From Roseisolibacter agri (lineage in GTDB: Bacteria; Gemmatimonadota; Gemmatimonadetes; Gemmatimonadales; Gemmatimonadaceae): a stretch of DNA of 64,000 bases. Position numbers and translations under genes: made by a program. The notes beneath the pieces were generated by a model. The model was given only the letters and a program-made list of their open reading frames with translations. It did not search any database and was not told where the DNA came from. The stretch spans positions 248,001 through 312,000 of the forward strand of contig NZ_BRXS01000003.1 of assembly GCF_030159095.1 (NCBI RefSeq), written 5' to 3'. Positions 25,474 through 33,341 of this stretch are shown one piece after another; within the stretch, counting starts at the first letter, position 1; every line of letters starts with the position of its first letter.

Positions 25474-27591
25474 ATGTCCCGCTCGCTCCGCCGCGCCGCG
25501 CTCGTCCCCCTGGTCGCCGTGCTCGCCGGCGGGCCGGCGCTCGCGCTCACCGCCCCCGACCTCCTCGCACGCGTCGCCCCCGGCACGCGCATCGGGGCCC
25601 CCACGCGCGCCGCGCCCGTCGTCGCCGGCGAGGTGCGCGACGCGCGCAGCGCCGCGCCCGTCCCCAACGCCTCGGTGCAGGTCGTCGGCACCAACCTCGG
25701 CGCGCTCACCGACGCGCAGGGGCGCTTCGCGATCCGCGCCACGGGGCTCGCGCCCAACGCCACCGTGACGCTGGTCGTCCGGCGCATCGGCTACGAGGCG
25801 CAGACGCGCCCGCTGCAGCTGACCGGCGACACGGTGCGCGTGGCGTTCCGCCTCAAGCCCGCGTCGATGAATCTGGAGGCGGTGGTGGTCGCGACGGAGC
25901 AGGCGCGTCGGGAACGGCGCCTGCCGACGACCGCCGACGCGGCGGCCGCACAGTCGGTCGTCTCCGCGCCGCTCATGGCGCCGCCGCCGACGTTCGTGGC
26001 CGGCGGGGTCGCGCGCGGGGTGAACCGCAAGGCGGTCGGCCTGCAGCGCGGCACCGCGCGCGCCGACGACGGCTTCCGGCGCCAGCCGAGCGACTCGACC
26101 GCGTTCCAGCGCGAGGGCTACGACCGCATCGAGGACAACCCGTTCCTCGCGGTCGCCGGCAACCCGCGCTCGACGTTCTCCATCGACGTGGACCGCGCGA
26201 GCTACGGCAACGTGCGCCGCTTCATCACGCGCGGCCAACGCCCGCCCGCCGACGCGGTGCGCATCGAGGAGCTGGTGAACTACTTCCCGTACGCCCTCCC
26301 GAGCCCGCGCGGCGAGCATCCGATCGCGATCGCGACCGAGGTGATGCCCGCGCCGTGGCAGCCGAAGCACCGGCTGGTGCGCGTCGCGCTGCAGGCACGC
26401 CGCATCGAGACCGCGCAGCTGCCGCCGAGCAACCTCGTGTTCCTGCTCGACGTCAGCGGGTCGATGGCGAGCCCCGACAAGCTGCCGCTCGTGAAGCAGG
26501 CGTTCCGGCTGCTGGTCGAGCAGCTGCGGCCGCAGGATCGCGTGGCGATCGCGGTGTACGCGGGCGCGGCCGGGCTGGTGCTGCCGTCGACGTCGGGGCG
26601 CGAGAAGGCGCGCATCCTGGAGGCGATCGACCGGCTGGAGGCAGGCGGCTCGACGGCCGGCGGCGAGGGGCTGCTGCTGGCGTACCGCACGGCGCGCGAG
26701 GCGCGCGCGGAGATCGAGGGCAACGGCCGCGTCAACTCGCGCGTCGTGCTGGCGACCGACGGCGACTTCAACGTCGGCGTCTCCAGCGACGCGGCGCTCG
26801 AGCGGCTGATCGAGGACCAGCGCGCCTCGGGCACGTACCTGACGGTGCTCGGCTTCGGCACGGGCAACTACCAGGACGCGAAGATGGAGAAGCTCGCGAA
26901 GCGCGGGAACGGCAACTACGCGTACGTCGACGACCTGGCCGAGGCGCGCAAGGTGCTGGTGCACGAGCTGGGCGCGACGCTGCACGTCGTCGCGCAGGAC
27001 GTGAAGCTGCAGGTCGAGTTCAACCCGGCCGCGGTGCGTGCGTACCGGCTGATCGGCTACGAGAACCGCCTGCTGCGCGACGAGGACTTCGCCGACGACA
27101 AGAAGGACGCGGGCGACGTCGGCGCGGGGCACAGCGTGACGGCACTGTACGAGGTGGTGCCCGCGGGCGTGACGGGCACGGTCGCCGTGCGCGACGCCGA
27201 GCCGCTGCGCTACGGCTCGAGCACCGGCTCGAGCACCGGCGCGACCGAGGCGCGGCCGGCCGCGGCGGGGCGCGACGAGCTGCTGTTCGTGCAGCTGCGC
27301 TACAAGCGCCCGGGCGAGGACACGAGCCGCCTGATGCGCCAGGTCGTGCGCAACGACGACGCGGTCCGCAGCGTGGCCGCGGCGAGCGCCGACTTCCGCT
27401 TCGCCGCATCGGTGGCGGGCTTCGGGATGCTGCTGCGGGACTCGGAGCACAAGGGCGCCGCGACGGTCGCGGACGTGCTGGCGCTGGCGCGCGGCGCGGT
27501 GGGCGACGATCCCGGTGGGCACCGGGGCGAGTTCGTCGGACTCGTCGAGCGCTGGCGTCGCCTGGACGCGGAGATCGCGACCAACAGATAG
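25474..27591 (+). CDS. YfbK-like von Willebrand factor A protein with carboxypeptidase-regulatory-like domain
   Basis: The product has 705 residues and a signal peptide (1-25, GPALALT). Residues 48-140 form a carboxypeptidase-regulatory-like Ig fold (AGEVRDARSAAPVPNASVQV, TDAQGRFAIRATG, RRIGYEAQTR, LEAVVV). A YfbK-type N-domain follows (STFSIDVDRASYGNVRRFI, VRIEELVNYFPY). Then comes the vWA domain with an intact metal site: D326-V-S328-G-S330, with ATDGDFNVG later. The C-terminal part carries the DUF3520-type domain (YENRLLRDEDFADD). Ribosome binding site AGGAG fixes the ATG at 25474. The family is often found near ECF sigma genes; here the candidate ECF promoter and the Ig fold shared with the anti-sigma protein support a link. 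Confidence 0.93.
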   Translation: MSRSLRRAALVPLVAVLAGGPALALTAPDLLARVAPGTRIGAPTRAAPVVAGEVRDARSAAPVPNASVQVVGTNLGALTDAQGRFAIRATGLAPNATVTLVVRRIGYEAQTRPLQLTGDTVRVAFRLKPASMNLEAVVVATEQARRERRLPTTADAAAAQSVVSAPLMAPPPTFVAGGVARGVNRKAVGLQRGTARADDGFRRQPSDSTAFQREGYDRIEDNPFLAVAGNPRSTFSIDVDRASYGNVRRFITRGQRPPADAVRIEELVNYFPYALPSPRGEHPIAIATEVMPAPWQPKHRLVRVALQARRIETAQLPPSNLVFLLDVSGSMASPDKLPLVKQAFRLLVEQLRPQDRVAIAVYAGAAGLVLPSTSGREKARILEAIDRLEAGGSTAGGEGLLLAYRTAREARAEIEGNGRVNSRVVLATDGDFNVGVSSDAALERLIEDQRASGTYLTVLGFGTGNYQDAKMEKLAKRGNGNYAYVDDLAEARKVLVHELGATLHVVAQDVKLQVEFNPAAVRAYRLIGYENRLLRDEDFADDKKDAGDVGAGHSVTALYEVVPAGVTGTVAVRDAEPLRYGSSTGSSTGATEARPAAAGRDELLFVQLRYKRPGEDTSRLMRQVVRNDDAVRSVAAASADFRFAASVAGFGMLLRDSEHKGAATVADVLALARGAVGDDPGGHRGEFVGLVERWRRLDAEIATNR

Positions 27592-27593
27592 GG

Positions 27594-27758
27594 CGGAGGA
27601 CGGAACGGCGGAGAACGGAACGGCGGACGACGATGGAGCGTGAAACGGAAAGGCGGACCCTTCAGGCTTGCAGCTTCGAGCTAACGGGTCCGCTTCTTCG
27701 TCTCACGCCCTTCCGTCCTCCGCTTCATCGTCCTCCGCCGTTCCGTCTTCCGCGTCTT
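27594..27758. repeat. Family A long imperfect inverted repeat, copy 2
   Basis: GGACGGAACGGCGGA units at the left, GGCGGACCC and GGGTCCGC around a centre with CTTGCAGCTTCGAGC, and TCCGCCGTTCCGTC units at the right. It starts right after the vWA stop codon and ends about 28 bases before the cupin gene. Confidence 0.8.
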
Positions 27759-27785
27759 CGATCCCAACTACGGGTCGATCGACCC

Positions 27786-28346
27786 ATGTCTTTCGCGCCA
27801 TCCCCACGTACCTTCCCGCCCATGCCGCCGCGCCCGCGTCCCGTGCCCACGCTCCGCCCCCCCAAGGTGCTGCCGCCGGGCGGAGGCGAGACGCTGCACG
27901 TGCTCGACGAGGTGGCGACGTTCAAGGTGACCGCGGGCGACGGCCAGGGCGCGTTCTCGCTGGTGGAGCTGGACTGCCCGCCCGGCGGCGGCGTGCCGCT
28001 CCACACGCACGACGTCGCGGACCACGTGCTCTACGTGCTCGAGGGCACGTTCGCGCTGACGCTCGACGGGCGGCGCGAGACGGTGACGCCCGGCGCGTGC
28101 GCGATGATCCCGCGCGGGCATGCGCACGGCTACGCGAACGTCGGCGACGCGCGCGGCCGGCTGCTCGTGATCGCGACGCCGCCTGCGAGCGAGGAGCGCG
28201 TCTTCCTCGAGCTGGCCGCGATGCTGGCGACGGGCCCCGACGGCTCGACGGAGCTGACGTCGGCCATCCGCCTGCTGGGCGCGCGGCACGACCTCGCGCT
28301 GCCGCTGGCCGAGCAGCCGCCGACGGATCCGCCGCCCGCATCGTGA
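27786..28346 (+). CDS. Single-domain cupin protein
   Basis: The product has 186 residues from ATG 27786, or 174 from ATG 27822, which has a TACCTT box seven bases before it. The cupin barrel is at about 50-140: VPLHTHDVADHVLYVLEGTF is cupin motif 1 with two His and a Glu-like position, and GACAMIPRGHAHGYANVG is motif 2 with a His. These residues normally hold a metal ion. The C-terminal 45 residues are helical. Cupins of this kind include quercetin-dioxygenase-like and sensor proteins; no substrate can be assigned. It stands alone between a repeat and a strong hairpin terminator. Confidence 0.85.
   Translation: MSFAPSPRTFPPMPPRPRPVPTLRPPKVLPPGGGETLHVLDEVATFKVTAGDGQGAFSLVELDCPPGGGVPLHTHDVADHVLYVLEGTFALTLDGRRETVTPGACAMIPRGHAHGYANVGDARGRLLVIATPPASEERVFLELAAMLATGPDGSTELTSAIRLLGARHDLALPLAEQPPTDPPPAS
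27809..27814 (+). promoter_or_regulatory. Candidate -10 box of a leaderless cupin transcript
   Basis: TACCTT lies seven bases before an in-frame ATG at 27822. If it is the real promoter, the cupin would start at MPPRPRP rather than at ATG 27786. Confidence 0.35.
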
Positions 28347-28370
28347 GCGGCGTTCCATAGAAGTCTGCAT

Positions 28371-28437
28371 CGCATGCATGCGGGCGCGCACCGAATCGGT
28401 GCGCGCCCGCTTCGCATTCGTACCTCGCATGCATGCG
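28371..28437. terminator. Nested hairpin terminator after the cupin gene
   Basis: GCGGGCGCGCACC (from 28380) pairs with GGTGCGCGCCCGC (to 28410), and CGCATGCATGCG occurs on both flanks (28371 and 28426), giving an outer stem. A short T-poor tail follows. A strong stem at a gene end suggests termination. Confidence 0.7.
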
Positions 28438-28629
28438 ATCGACGCGGGCGATCTTCGACTGGTGCGAAGTTTGGGTCATGCGACCCACGACGCACCCGTT
28501 CGGCGGCGGCATCATCGTGCACACGAAGGTCGTGACACACCGCTCACGCCCACTCAACATCGACGACCCGCTGCGACGTGCGTGCTCACGCACCTCACGC
28601 ACGCGCGGGCGCTGCCCGAGGATCGCGCC

Positions 28630-30681
28630 ATGTCCCGCAACGTCTTCTCCGCGCTGGCCGCCTGCGTCGTCGTGACGCTCGCTGCATGCGGCGGCTCCGA
28701 TAGCGTCACGTCGCCCGGCACGAACACGCCGCCCGGCAACACCCCACCCGGCAACACGCCCCCGGGCAACACGCCGCCGACCTCGACGCCCGTCGCGACG
28801 GTCGCGATCACGCCCGCCGGCGGCACCGTGTTCGTCGGCCGCACGCTGCAGCTCTCCGCCGCGGCGCGCGACGCCGCGGGCGCGACGCTGAGCGGCCGCG
28901 CGATCACGTGGACGTCGTCGGCCGACAGCATCGCGCGCGTCGACGCGAACGGCCTCGTGACCGGCGCCGCCGCGGGCAACGTCGTCATCACCGCGGCGAG
29001 CGAAGGGAAGACGTCGACCGCGACCGTCGCCGTGCAGAACGTGCCCGTGGCGAGCGTCGTCGTGACGCCGGCGACGGCGAACCTCCGCACCGGCGACACG
29101 CTGCGCCTCGCCGCCAGCGCGCGCGACGAGAGCGGCGCGACGCTCGCCGGCCGCCAGGTGCGCTGGACGTCGAGCTCCAACAACGTCGTCACCATCGACA
29201 GCGTCAGCGGCCTGCTGCGCGCGATGGGCCAGGGCTCGGCCACCATCACCGCGACCAGCGAGGGGAAGACCGGCACCGCCACCGTCGCCGTCATCGCGCC
29301 CGTCGCCACCGTCAGCGTCAACGCGGCGCTCGACACGCTCGAGGCGTGGGACGTCGTGCAGCTGACCGCCACGCTGCGCGACGCGGCGAACAACGTGCTC
29401 ACCAACCGCGTCGTGCGCTGGACCAGCAGCAACACCGCCGTCGCCACCGTCGACAGCCTGTCGGGCATGCTCACGGGCCTCGACCGCGGCACCGTCACCG
29501 TGACCGCCACGAGCGAGGGCAAGGTCGGCACCGCGACGCGCGTCGTCGTGATCAAGTACCGCTCGATCACCGCCGGCACCGAGCACGCCTGCGACATCGC
29601 GTCGGGCGGCATCGTCTGGTGCTGGGGCCGCAACGGCACGCAGCAGCGCGTCGGCATGGCGCAGAACGCGTCGGAGTCGTACAGCAACGTGCCCTTCCAG
29701 CTCAACACGACCCTGCGCTTCACGCAGATCAGCACCTTCGGCACGACGACGTGCGGCATCGCGCGCGACGGCAAGGCGTACTGCTGGGGCTACAACGGGT
29801 GGGGCAACCTGGGCAACGGCAGCAGCGTCACGAGCCCGACGCCCGTCGCCGTCGCCGGCGGCCACACCTTCAAGTCGATCTCGCTCGGCGGGCAGCACAG
29901 CTGCGGCGTGACCACCGACGACAAGGTCTACTGCTGGGGCTTCAACCAGAGCTCGGAGTTCGGCAACAACACGTCGGCCAGCAGCAACGTGCCGGTGCTC
30001 GCCGCGAACGGGATGTCGTTCGCCAAGGTCAGCGGCGGCAACGACGTGACGTGCGGCGTGACGGCGGGCGGCCAGGGCTACTGCTGGGGCCACAACGGCG
30101 CCGGCCAGCTGGGCGACGGCCTGCGCATCACGGGCGGCAACACCTACACGCGCACCCCGTCGGCGATCGTCGGCGGCCTGACCTTCCGCTCGGTCCACGC
30201 GTCGCAGAGCTACAGCTGCGGCCTGACCACCAGCGGCGAGGGCTACTGCTGGGGCTCGGGCGGCAACCGGTTCGGCAGCGGCTTCTCGGGCGAGACCTCG
30301 ACGCCGCGCGCCATCCCGGGCTACAGCTGGAAGCAGATCGCCCCGGGCTCGCGCCAGGCCTGCGGCATCACGACCTCGGACGAGATCTACTGCTGGGGCT
30401 CGAACGGCTCGGGCCAGCTGGGCAACGCGGTCGGCACCAACGGCAGCACCACGCCGGTCCGCGCCGGCGGCTCGATCAAGGGCGCGGAGGTGAGCGCCGC
30501 GAACATCGCCACGGGCTCGGCGGCCTACACCTGCGCCATCTCGGCGGACCGCCTGACGACCTGGTGCTGGGGCCGGAACGACTACGGCCAGCTGGGCAAC
30601 GGGGCGACGACGCCCTTCGAGACGGCGAACGTGAATCCGCAGATCGTGGTGGGGCAGAAGCCGCTGCCGGTGACGCGCTGA
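28630..30681 (+). CDS. Lipoprotein with three BIG2 Ig-like domains and RCC1 repeats (first of three)
   Basis: The product has 683 residues. A lipobox (LAAC-GG, C20) marks it as a lipoprotein, followed by a Pro/Gly/Asn/Thr linker with repeated NTPPG units. Three BIG2 domains (about 55-307) have the usual GDTLRLAA, RWTSS-N-VVTIDS, G-ATITATSEGKTG pattern. Residues 308-683 are RCC1-type repeats (GxxHxCGVTxxGxxYCWGxNxxGQLG), at least seven, enough for a propeller. Each repeat has a Cys pair about 12 residues apart, unlike eukaryotic RCC1, so disulfides are likely outside the cell. The start is supported by GAGGATCGC before the ATG, shared with the next two genes. Its role is probably binding at the cell surface. 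Confidence 0.9.
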   Translation: MSRNVFSALAACVVVTLAACGGSDSVTSPGTNTPPGNTPPGNTPPGNTPPTSTPVATVAITPAGGTVFVGRTLQLSAAARDAAGATLSGRAITWTSSADSIARVDANGLVTGAAAGNVVITAASEGKTSTATVAVQNVPVASVVVTPATANLRTGDTLRLAASARDESGATLAGRQVRWTSSSNNVVTIDSVSGLLRAMGQGSATITATSEGKTGTATVAVIAPVATVSVNAALDTLEAWDVVQLTATLRDAANNVLTNRVVRWTSSNTAVATVDSLSGMLTGLDRGTVTVTATSEGKVGTATRVVVIKYRSITAGTEHACDIASGGIVWCWGRNGTQQRVGMAQNASESYSNVPFQLNTTLRFTQISTFGTTTCGIARDGKAYCWGYNGWGNLGNGSSVTSPTPVAVAGGHTFKSISLGGQHSCGVTTDDKVYCWGFNQSSEFGNNTSASSNVPVLAANGMSFAKVSGGNDVTCGVTAGGQGYCWGHNGAGQLGDGLRITGGNTYTRTPSAIVGGLTFRSVHASQSYSCGLTTSGEGYCWGSGGNRFGSGFSGETSTPRAIPGYSWKQIAPGSRQACGITTSDEIYCWGSNGSGQLGNAVGTNGSTTPVRAGGSIKGAEVSAANIATGSAAYTCAISADRLTTWCWGRNDYGQLGNGATTPFETANVNPQIVVGQKPLPVTR

Positions 30682-30744
30682 TCGCATGGCCTCCATGTGG
30701 GGTGGGTGCCGCGACGCGACCCATCCCACGCGAAGCGGCGGAGT

Positions 30745-30801
30745 GAGCGGCGAGCGGCGAGCGTCGAGGGGATCCCTCTCGACGCTCGCCGCTCGCCGCT
30801 C
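30745..30801. repeat. Perfect 24-base inverted repeat made of GGCGAGC-type heptads
   Basis: The arms at 30745-30768 and 30778-30801 are exactly complementary over 24 bases, around a 9-base centre containing GGATCC. The arms consist of GCGAGCG heptads ending in GTCGAG. A strong terminator for the first RCC1 gene is likely. The remaining gap to 31026 holds the AAGC-box array and a G+C-rich leader. Confidence 0.85.
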
Positions 30802-30812
30802 GACGCTTCCAC

Positions 30813-30880
30813 TTAAGCGCCCCCCGCTTAAGCGCCTTTCCGCCCGCCTAAGCACCCGTAAGCGCCGCTCCAAGCACCCG
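30813..30880 (+). promoter_or_regulatory. Array of AAGCGCC/AAGCACC boxes before the second RCC1 gene
   Basis: TTAAGCGCC (30813), TTAAGCGCC (30828), CTAAGCACCC (30848), GTAAGCGCC (30858) and CCAAGCACCC (30871). A shorter version, TTAAGCGCC and CCAAGCACCC, precedes the third gene (33208-33229). After both arrays comes GCGAGA-GTGGTGGCGCGTC. A regulator-binding role is inferred from conservation only. Confidence 0.45.
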
Positions 30881-31026
30881 CCGCGAGACTGGTGGCGCGT
30901 CCCGGGGCGGTCTCCGCACGGCCTCGGGACCCGGAACCGCCGGCGCGCCGTCGCGCCGCCGCGGCCTCTCCCCGTCACAGGTCCGACTCCGCGCCGAGCG
31001 CGGGCCGGTCACCCGAGGATCGCTCC

Positions 31027-33048
31027 ATGCTCCGTCGCCTGCTCCTCCCCGCCCTCGCCGCCGCGTCCGTGACGCTGGCCGCCTGCGGCGGCTCCGACTC
31101 CCCCGGCTCGCCCATCACCAACCCGCCGCCGCCGGCCGCCGTGGCCACGGTCGCGATCACGCCGAGCACGGGCACCGTCTTCATCGGCCGCACGATGGCG
31201 CTCGCGGCGTCGCCGAAGGACGCCGCCGGCAACGCGCTCTCCGGCCGCACGGTCACCTGGAGCTCGTCGGCCGAGTCGGTGGCGCGGGTGGACGCGAACG
31301 GCGTCGTGACCGGCGTCGCCGCGGGCAGCGCCACCATCACCGCCGCCAGCGAGGGCAAGAGCGCCAGCACGACGCTGCTCGTGCAGGCCGCGCCGCCGGC
31401 CGCCGTGGCCACGGTGTCTATCGCCGCCGCCAGCGGCAACCTGAAGGTCGGCGACACGCTGCGCCTCGCGGCCACCACGCGCGACGAGAGCGGCGCCGTG
31501 CTCGCGGGCCGCACCGTGCGCTGGACGTCGAGCGCGCCGATCGTCGCCACCGTCGACTCGGTCAGCGGCCTCGTGACCGCGCTCCGCAGCGGCGCCGCGA
31601 CGGTCACCGCCACCAGCGAGGGGAAGACGGCGACGCACGCGCTGGTCGTCACCGCGCCCGTCGCCACGGTCAGCGTCAACGCGTCGATCGACACGCTCGA
31701 GGCGTACGACATGCTGCAGCTCTCGGCCACGCTGAAGGACGCCGCGGGCAACGTGCTCACCGACCGCACCGTGCGGTGGAGGAGCAGCAACGACGCGGTC
31801 GCGACCGTCGACAGCCTCACGGGCGTCATCAGCGGCGTCGATCGCGGCACCGTCACCGTGACGGCGACGAGCGAGGGGAAGTCGGGGACGCGCCAGCACA
31901 CGATCGTCATCAGGTACCGCTCGCTCACGACGGGCAGCGAGCACGCCTGCGACATCGCGTCGGGCGGCATCGCGTGGTGCTGGGGCATCAACGGCACCGA
32001 GGGGCGCCTCGGCTCGGGCGCGGCGGGCGCGTTCGGCTCGTACAGCAGCCAGCCGGTGCAGGTGGCGGGTGGCCTGCGCTTCAACCAGCTCAGCACCTAC
32101 GGCAGCACCACGTGCGGCGTGACGCGCGCCGGGAAGCTGTACTGCTGGGGGAGCAACAGCGCCTTCGCGCTGGGCGCGGGCAGCAGCGCGGCGCAGAGCC
32201 CCACGCCGGTCGCGGTGGCGAGTGGCCTGATCTTCAAGCAGGTGTCGGTCGGCAGCCAGCACGCGTGCGCCGTGACCACGGACGGGCGCCTGTACTGCTG
32301 GGGCCCGAACAGCAGCGGCCAGCTCGGCACCGGCAACACGACGTGGGCGCAGACGCCGGTGGCGTCGGCGACCGCGCTGACGTTCGCCAGCGTGTCGGCG
32401 GGCACGGACTACACCTGCGGCGTCACGCCGGCGGGCGAGGCGTGGTGCTGGGGCGCGAACGGCCTCGGGCAGCTCGGTGAGGGCAACGCGCCGTCGATGG
32501 GCAACACGCAGAGCAACAGCCCCGTGAAGGTGACGGGCGGCCTCTCGTTCGTCTCCATCTCGGCCAGCAACCAGGTGACGTGCGCCATCACCACCAACCC
32601 GGCCGCCTACTGCTGGGGGCGCGGCATCGACGGGCGCCTCGGCACCGGCAACACGGGCGTGACCTCGACGCCGTCGGTGGTCGCCGCGGGGACGCAGTTC
32701 CGCAGCGTCGCGACCGGCTTCACCGCGGTGTGCGGCGTCGACCTGGCGAGCGCGGTGTGGTGCTGGGGCATGGGCGCCAACGGGCAGCTCGGCCAGGTCG
32801 TGACCAACCAGGCGCCCACGCCGATCCGCGCCGGCGGCACGCTGAAGGCCGCGGACGTCAGCACGGCGAACGTCTCGGGCGGCTCGGGCAACTACAGCTG
32901 CGCCATCGCCGCCGACCGCCTCACGACCTACTGCTGGGGGCGGAACGACAAGGGGCAGCTGGGCAACGGCACCACGAGCGACGCGACCGCGGTCAACGCG
33001 ACCCCGTCGATCGTCGTCGGCCAGAAGCCGCTCCCGGCCACGCGCTGA
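31027..33048 (+). CDS. Lipoprotein with three BIG2 Ig-like domains and RCC1 repeats (second of three)
   Basis: The product has 673 residues and the same plan as its neighbours: lipobox C20 (LAACGGSD), linker NPPPPAAVA, three BIG2 domains to about residue 296, then RCC1-type repeats to the end (CGVTRAGKLYCWGSN, CAVTTDGRLYCWGPN, CGVTPAGEAWCWGAN and others). The tail VVGQKPLPATR is nearly identical in all three proteins. It is clearly a tandem duplicate of the gene at 28630. ATG 31027 follows GAGGATCGC at the same spacing as in the neighbours. A tandem family like this may allow variation of a surface ligand; the ligand is unknown. Confidence 0.9.
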   Translation: MLRRLLLPALAAASVTLAACGGSDSPGSPITNPPPPAAVATVAITPSTGTVFIGRTMALAASPKDAAGNALSGRTVTWSSSAESVARVDANGVVTGVAAGSATITAASEGKSASTTLLVQAAPPAAVATVSIAAASGNLKVGDTLRLAATTRDESGAVLAGRTVRWTSSAPIVATVDSVSGLVTALRSGAATVTATSEGKTATHALVVTAPVATVSVNASIDTLEAYDMLQLSATLKDAAGNVLTDRTVRWRSSNDAVATVDSLTGVISGVDRGTVTVTATSEGKSGTRQHTIVIRYRSLTTGSEHACDIASGGIAWCWGINGTEGRLGSGAAGAFGSYSSQPVQVAGGLRFNQLSTYGSTTCGVTRAGKLYCWGSNSAFALGAGSSAAQSPTPVAVASGLIFKQVSVGSQHACAVTTDGRLYCWGPNSSGQLGTGNTTWAQTPVASATALTFASVSAGTDYTCGVTPAGEAWCWGANGLGQLGEGNAPSMGNTQSNSPVKVTGGLSFVSISASNQVTCAITTNPAAYCWGRGIDGRLGTGNTGVTSTPSVVAAGTQFRSVATGFTAVCGVDLASAVWCWGMGANGQLGQVVTNQAPTPIRAGGTLKAADVSTANVSGGSGNYSCAIAADRLTTYCWGRNDKGQLGNGTTSDATAVNATPSIVVGQKPLPATR

Positions 33049-33068
33049 CCATCCGCGCGAACACGCAC

Positions 33069-33089
33069 ACGCAGCACGCAGCACGCAGC
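33069..33089. repeat. Heptad array ACGCAGC, three copies
   Basis: Three exact tandem copies about 20 bases after the second RCC1 gene. The following GAGTGCCGTCATAGATCC / AGTGCAGTGATAGATGCC are two short direct repeats. Confidence 0.85.
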
Positions 33090-33144
33090 AATCAGAGATC
33101 CGAGTGCCGTCATAGATCCCAGTGCAGTGATAGATGCCGGACCT

Positions 33145-33181
33145 CCGACGCCCCCGCGCTCCTCGAGCGCGGGGGCGTCGG
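33145..33181. terminator. Perfect 17-base hairpin after the second RCC1 gene
   Basis: CCGACGCCCCCGCGCTC pairs exactly with GAGCGCGGGGGCGTCGG around a CTC loop. There is no U-tract, but the stem is extremely stable and lies between two tandem genes. Confidence 0.75.
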
Positions 33182-33341
33182 TGCGTGATGGCCCGCCTGA
33201 GCGGTCCTTAAGCGCCCGACCAAGCACCCCGCGCGAGAGTGGTGGCGCGTCGCGGCGCTCCCGCGGCCGTCGCCTTCCCTGGTCATCCGCTGCCGCCCGA
33301 CGCGCGGCGCGGCCACTCAGAGTCCGATAGAGGATCGCCCC

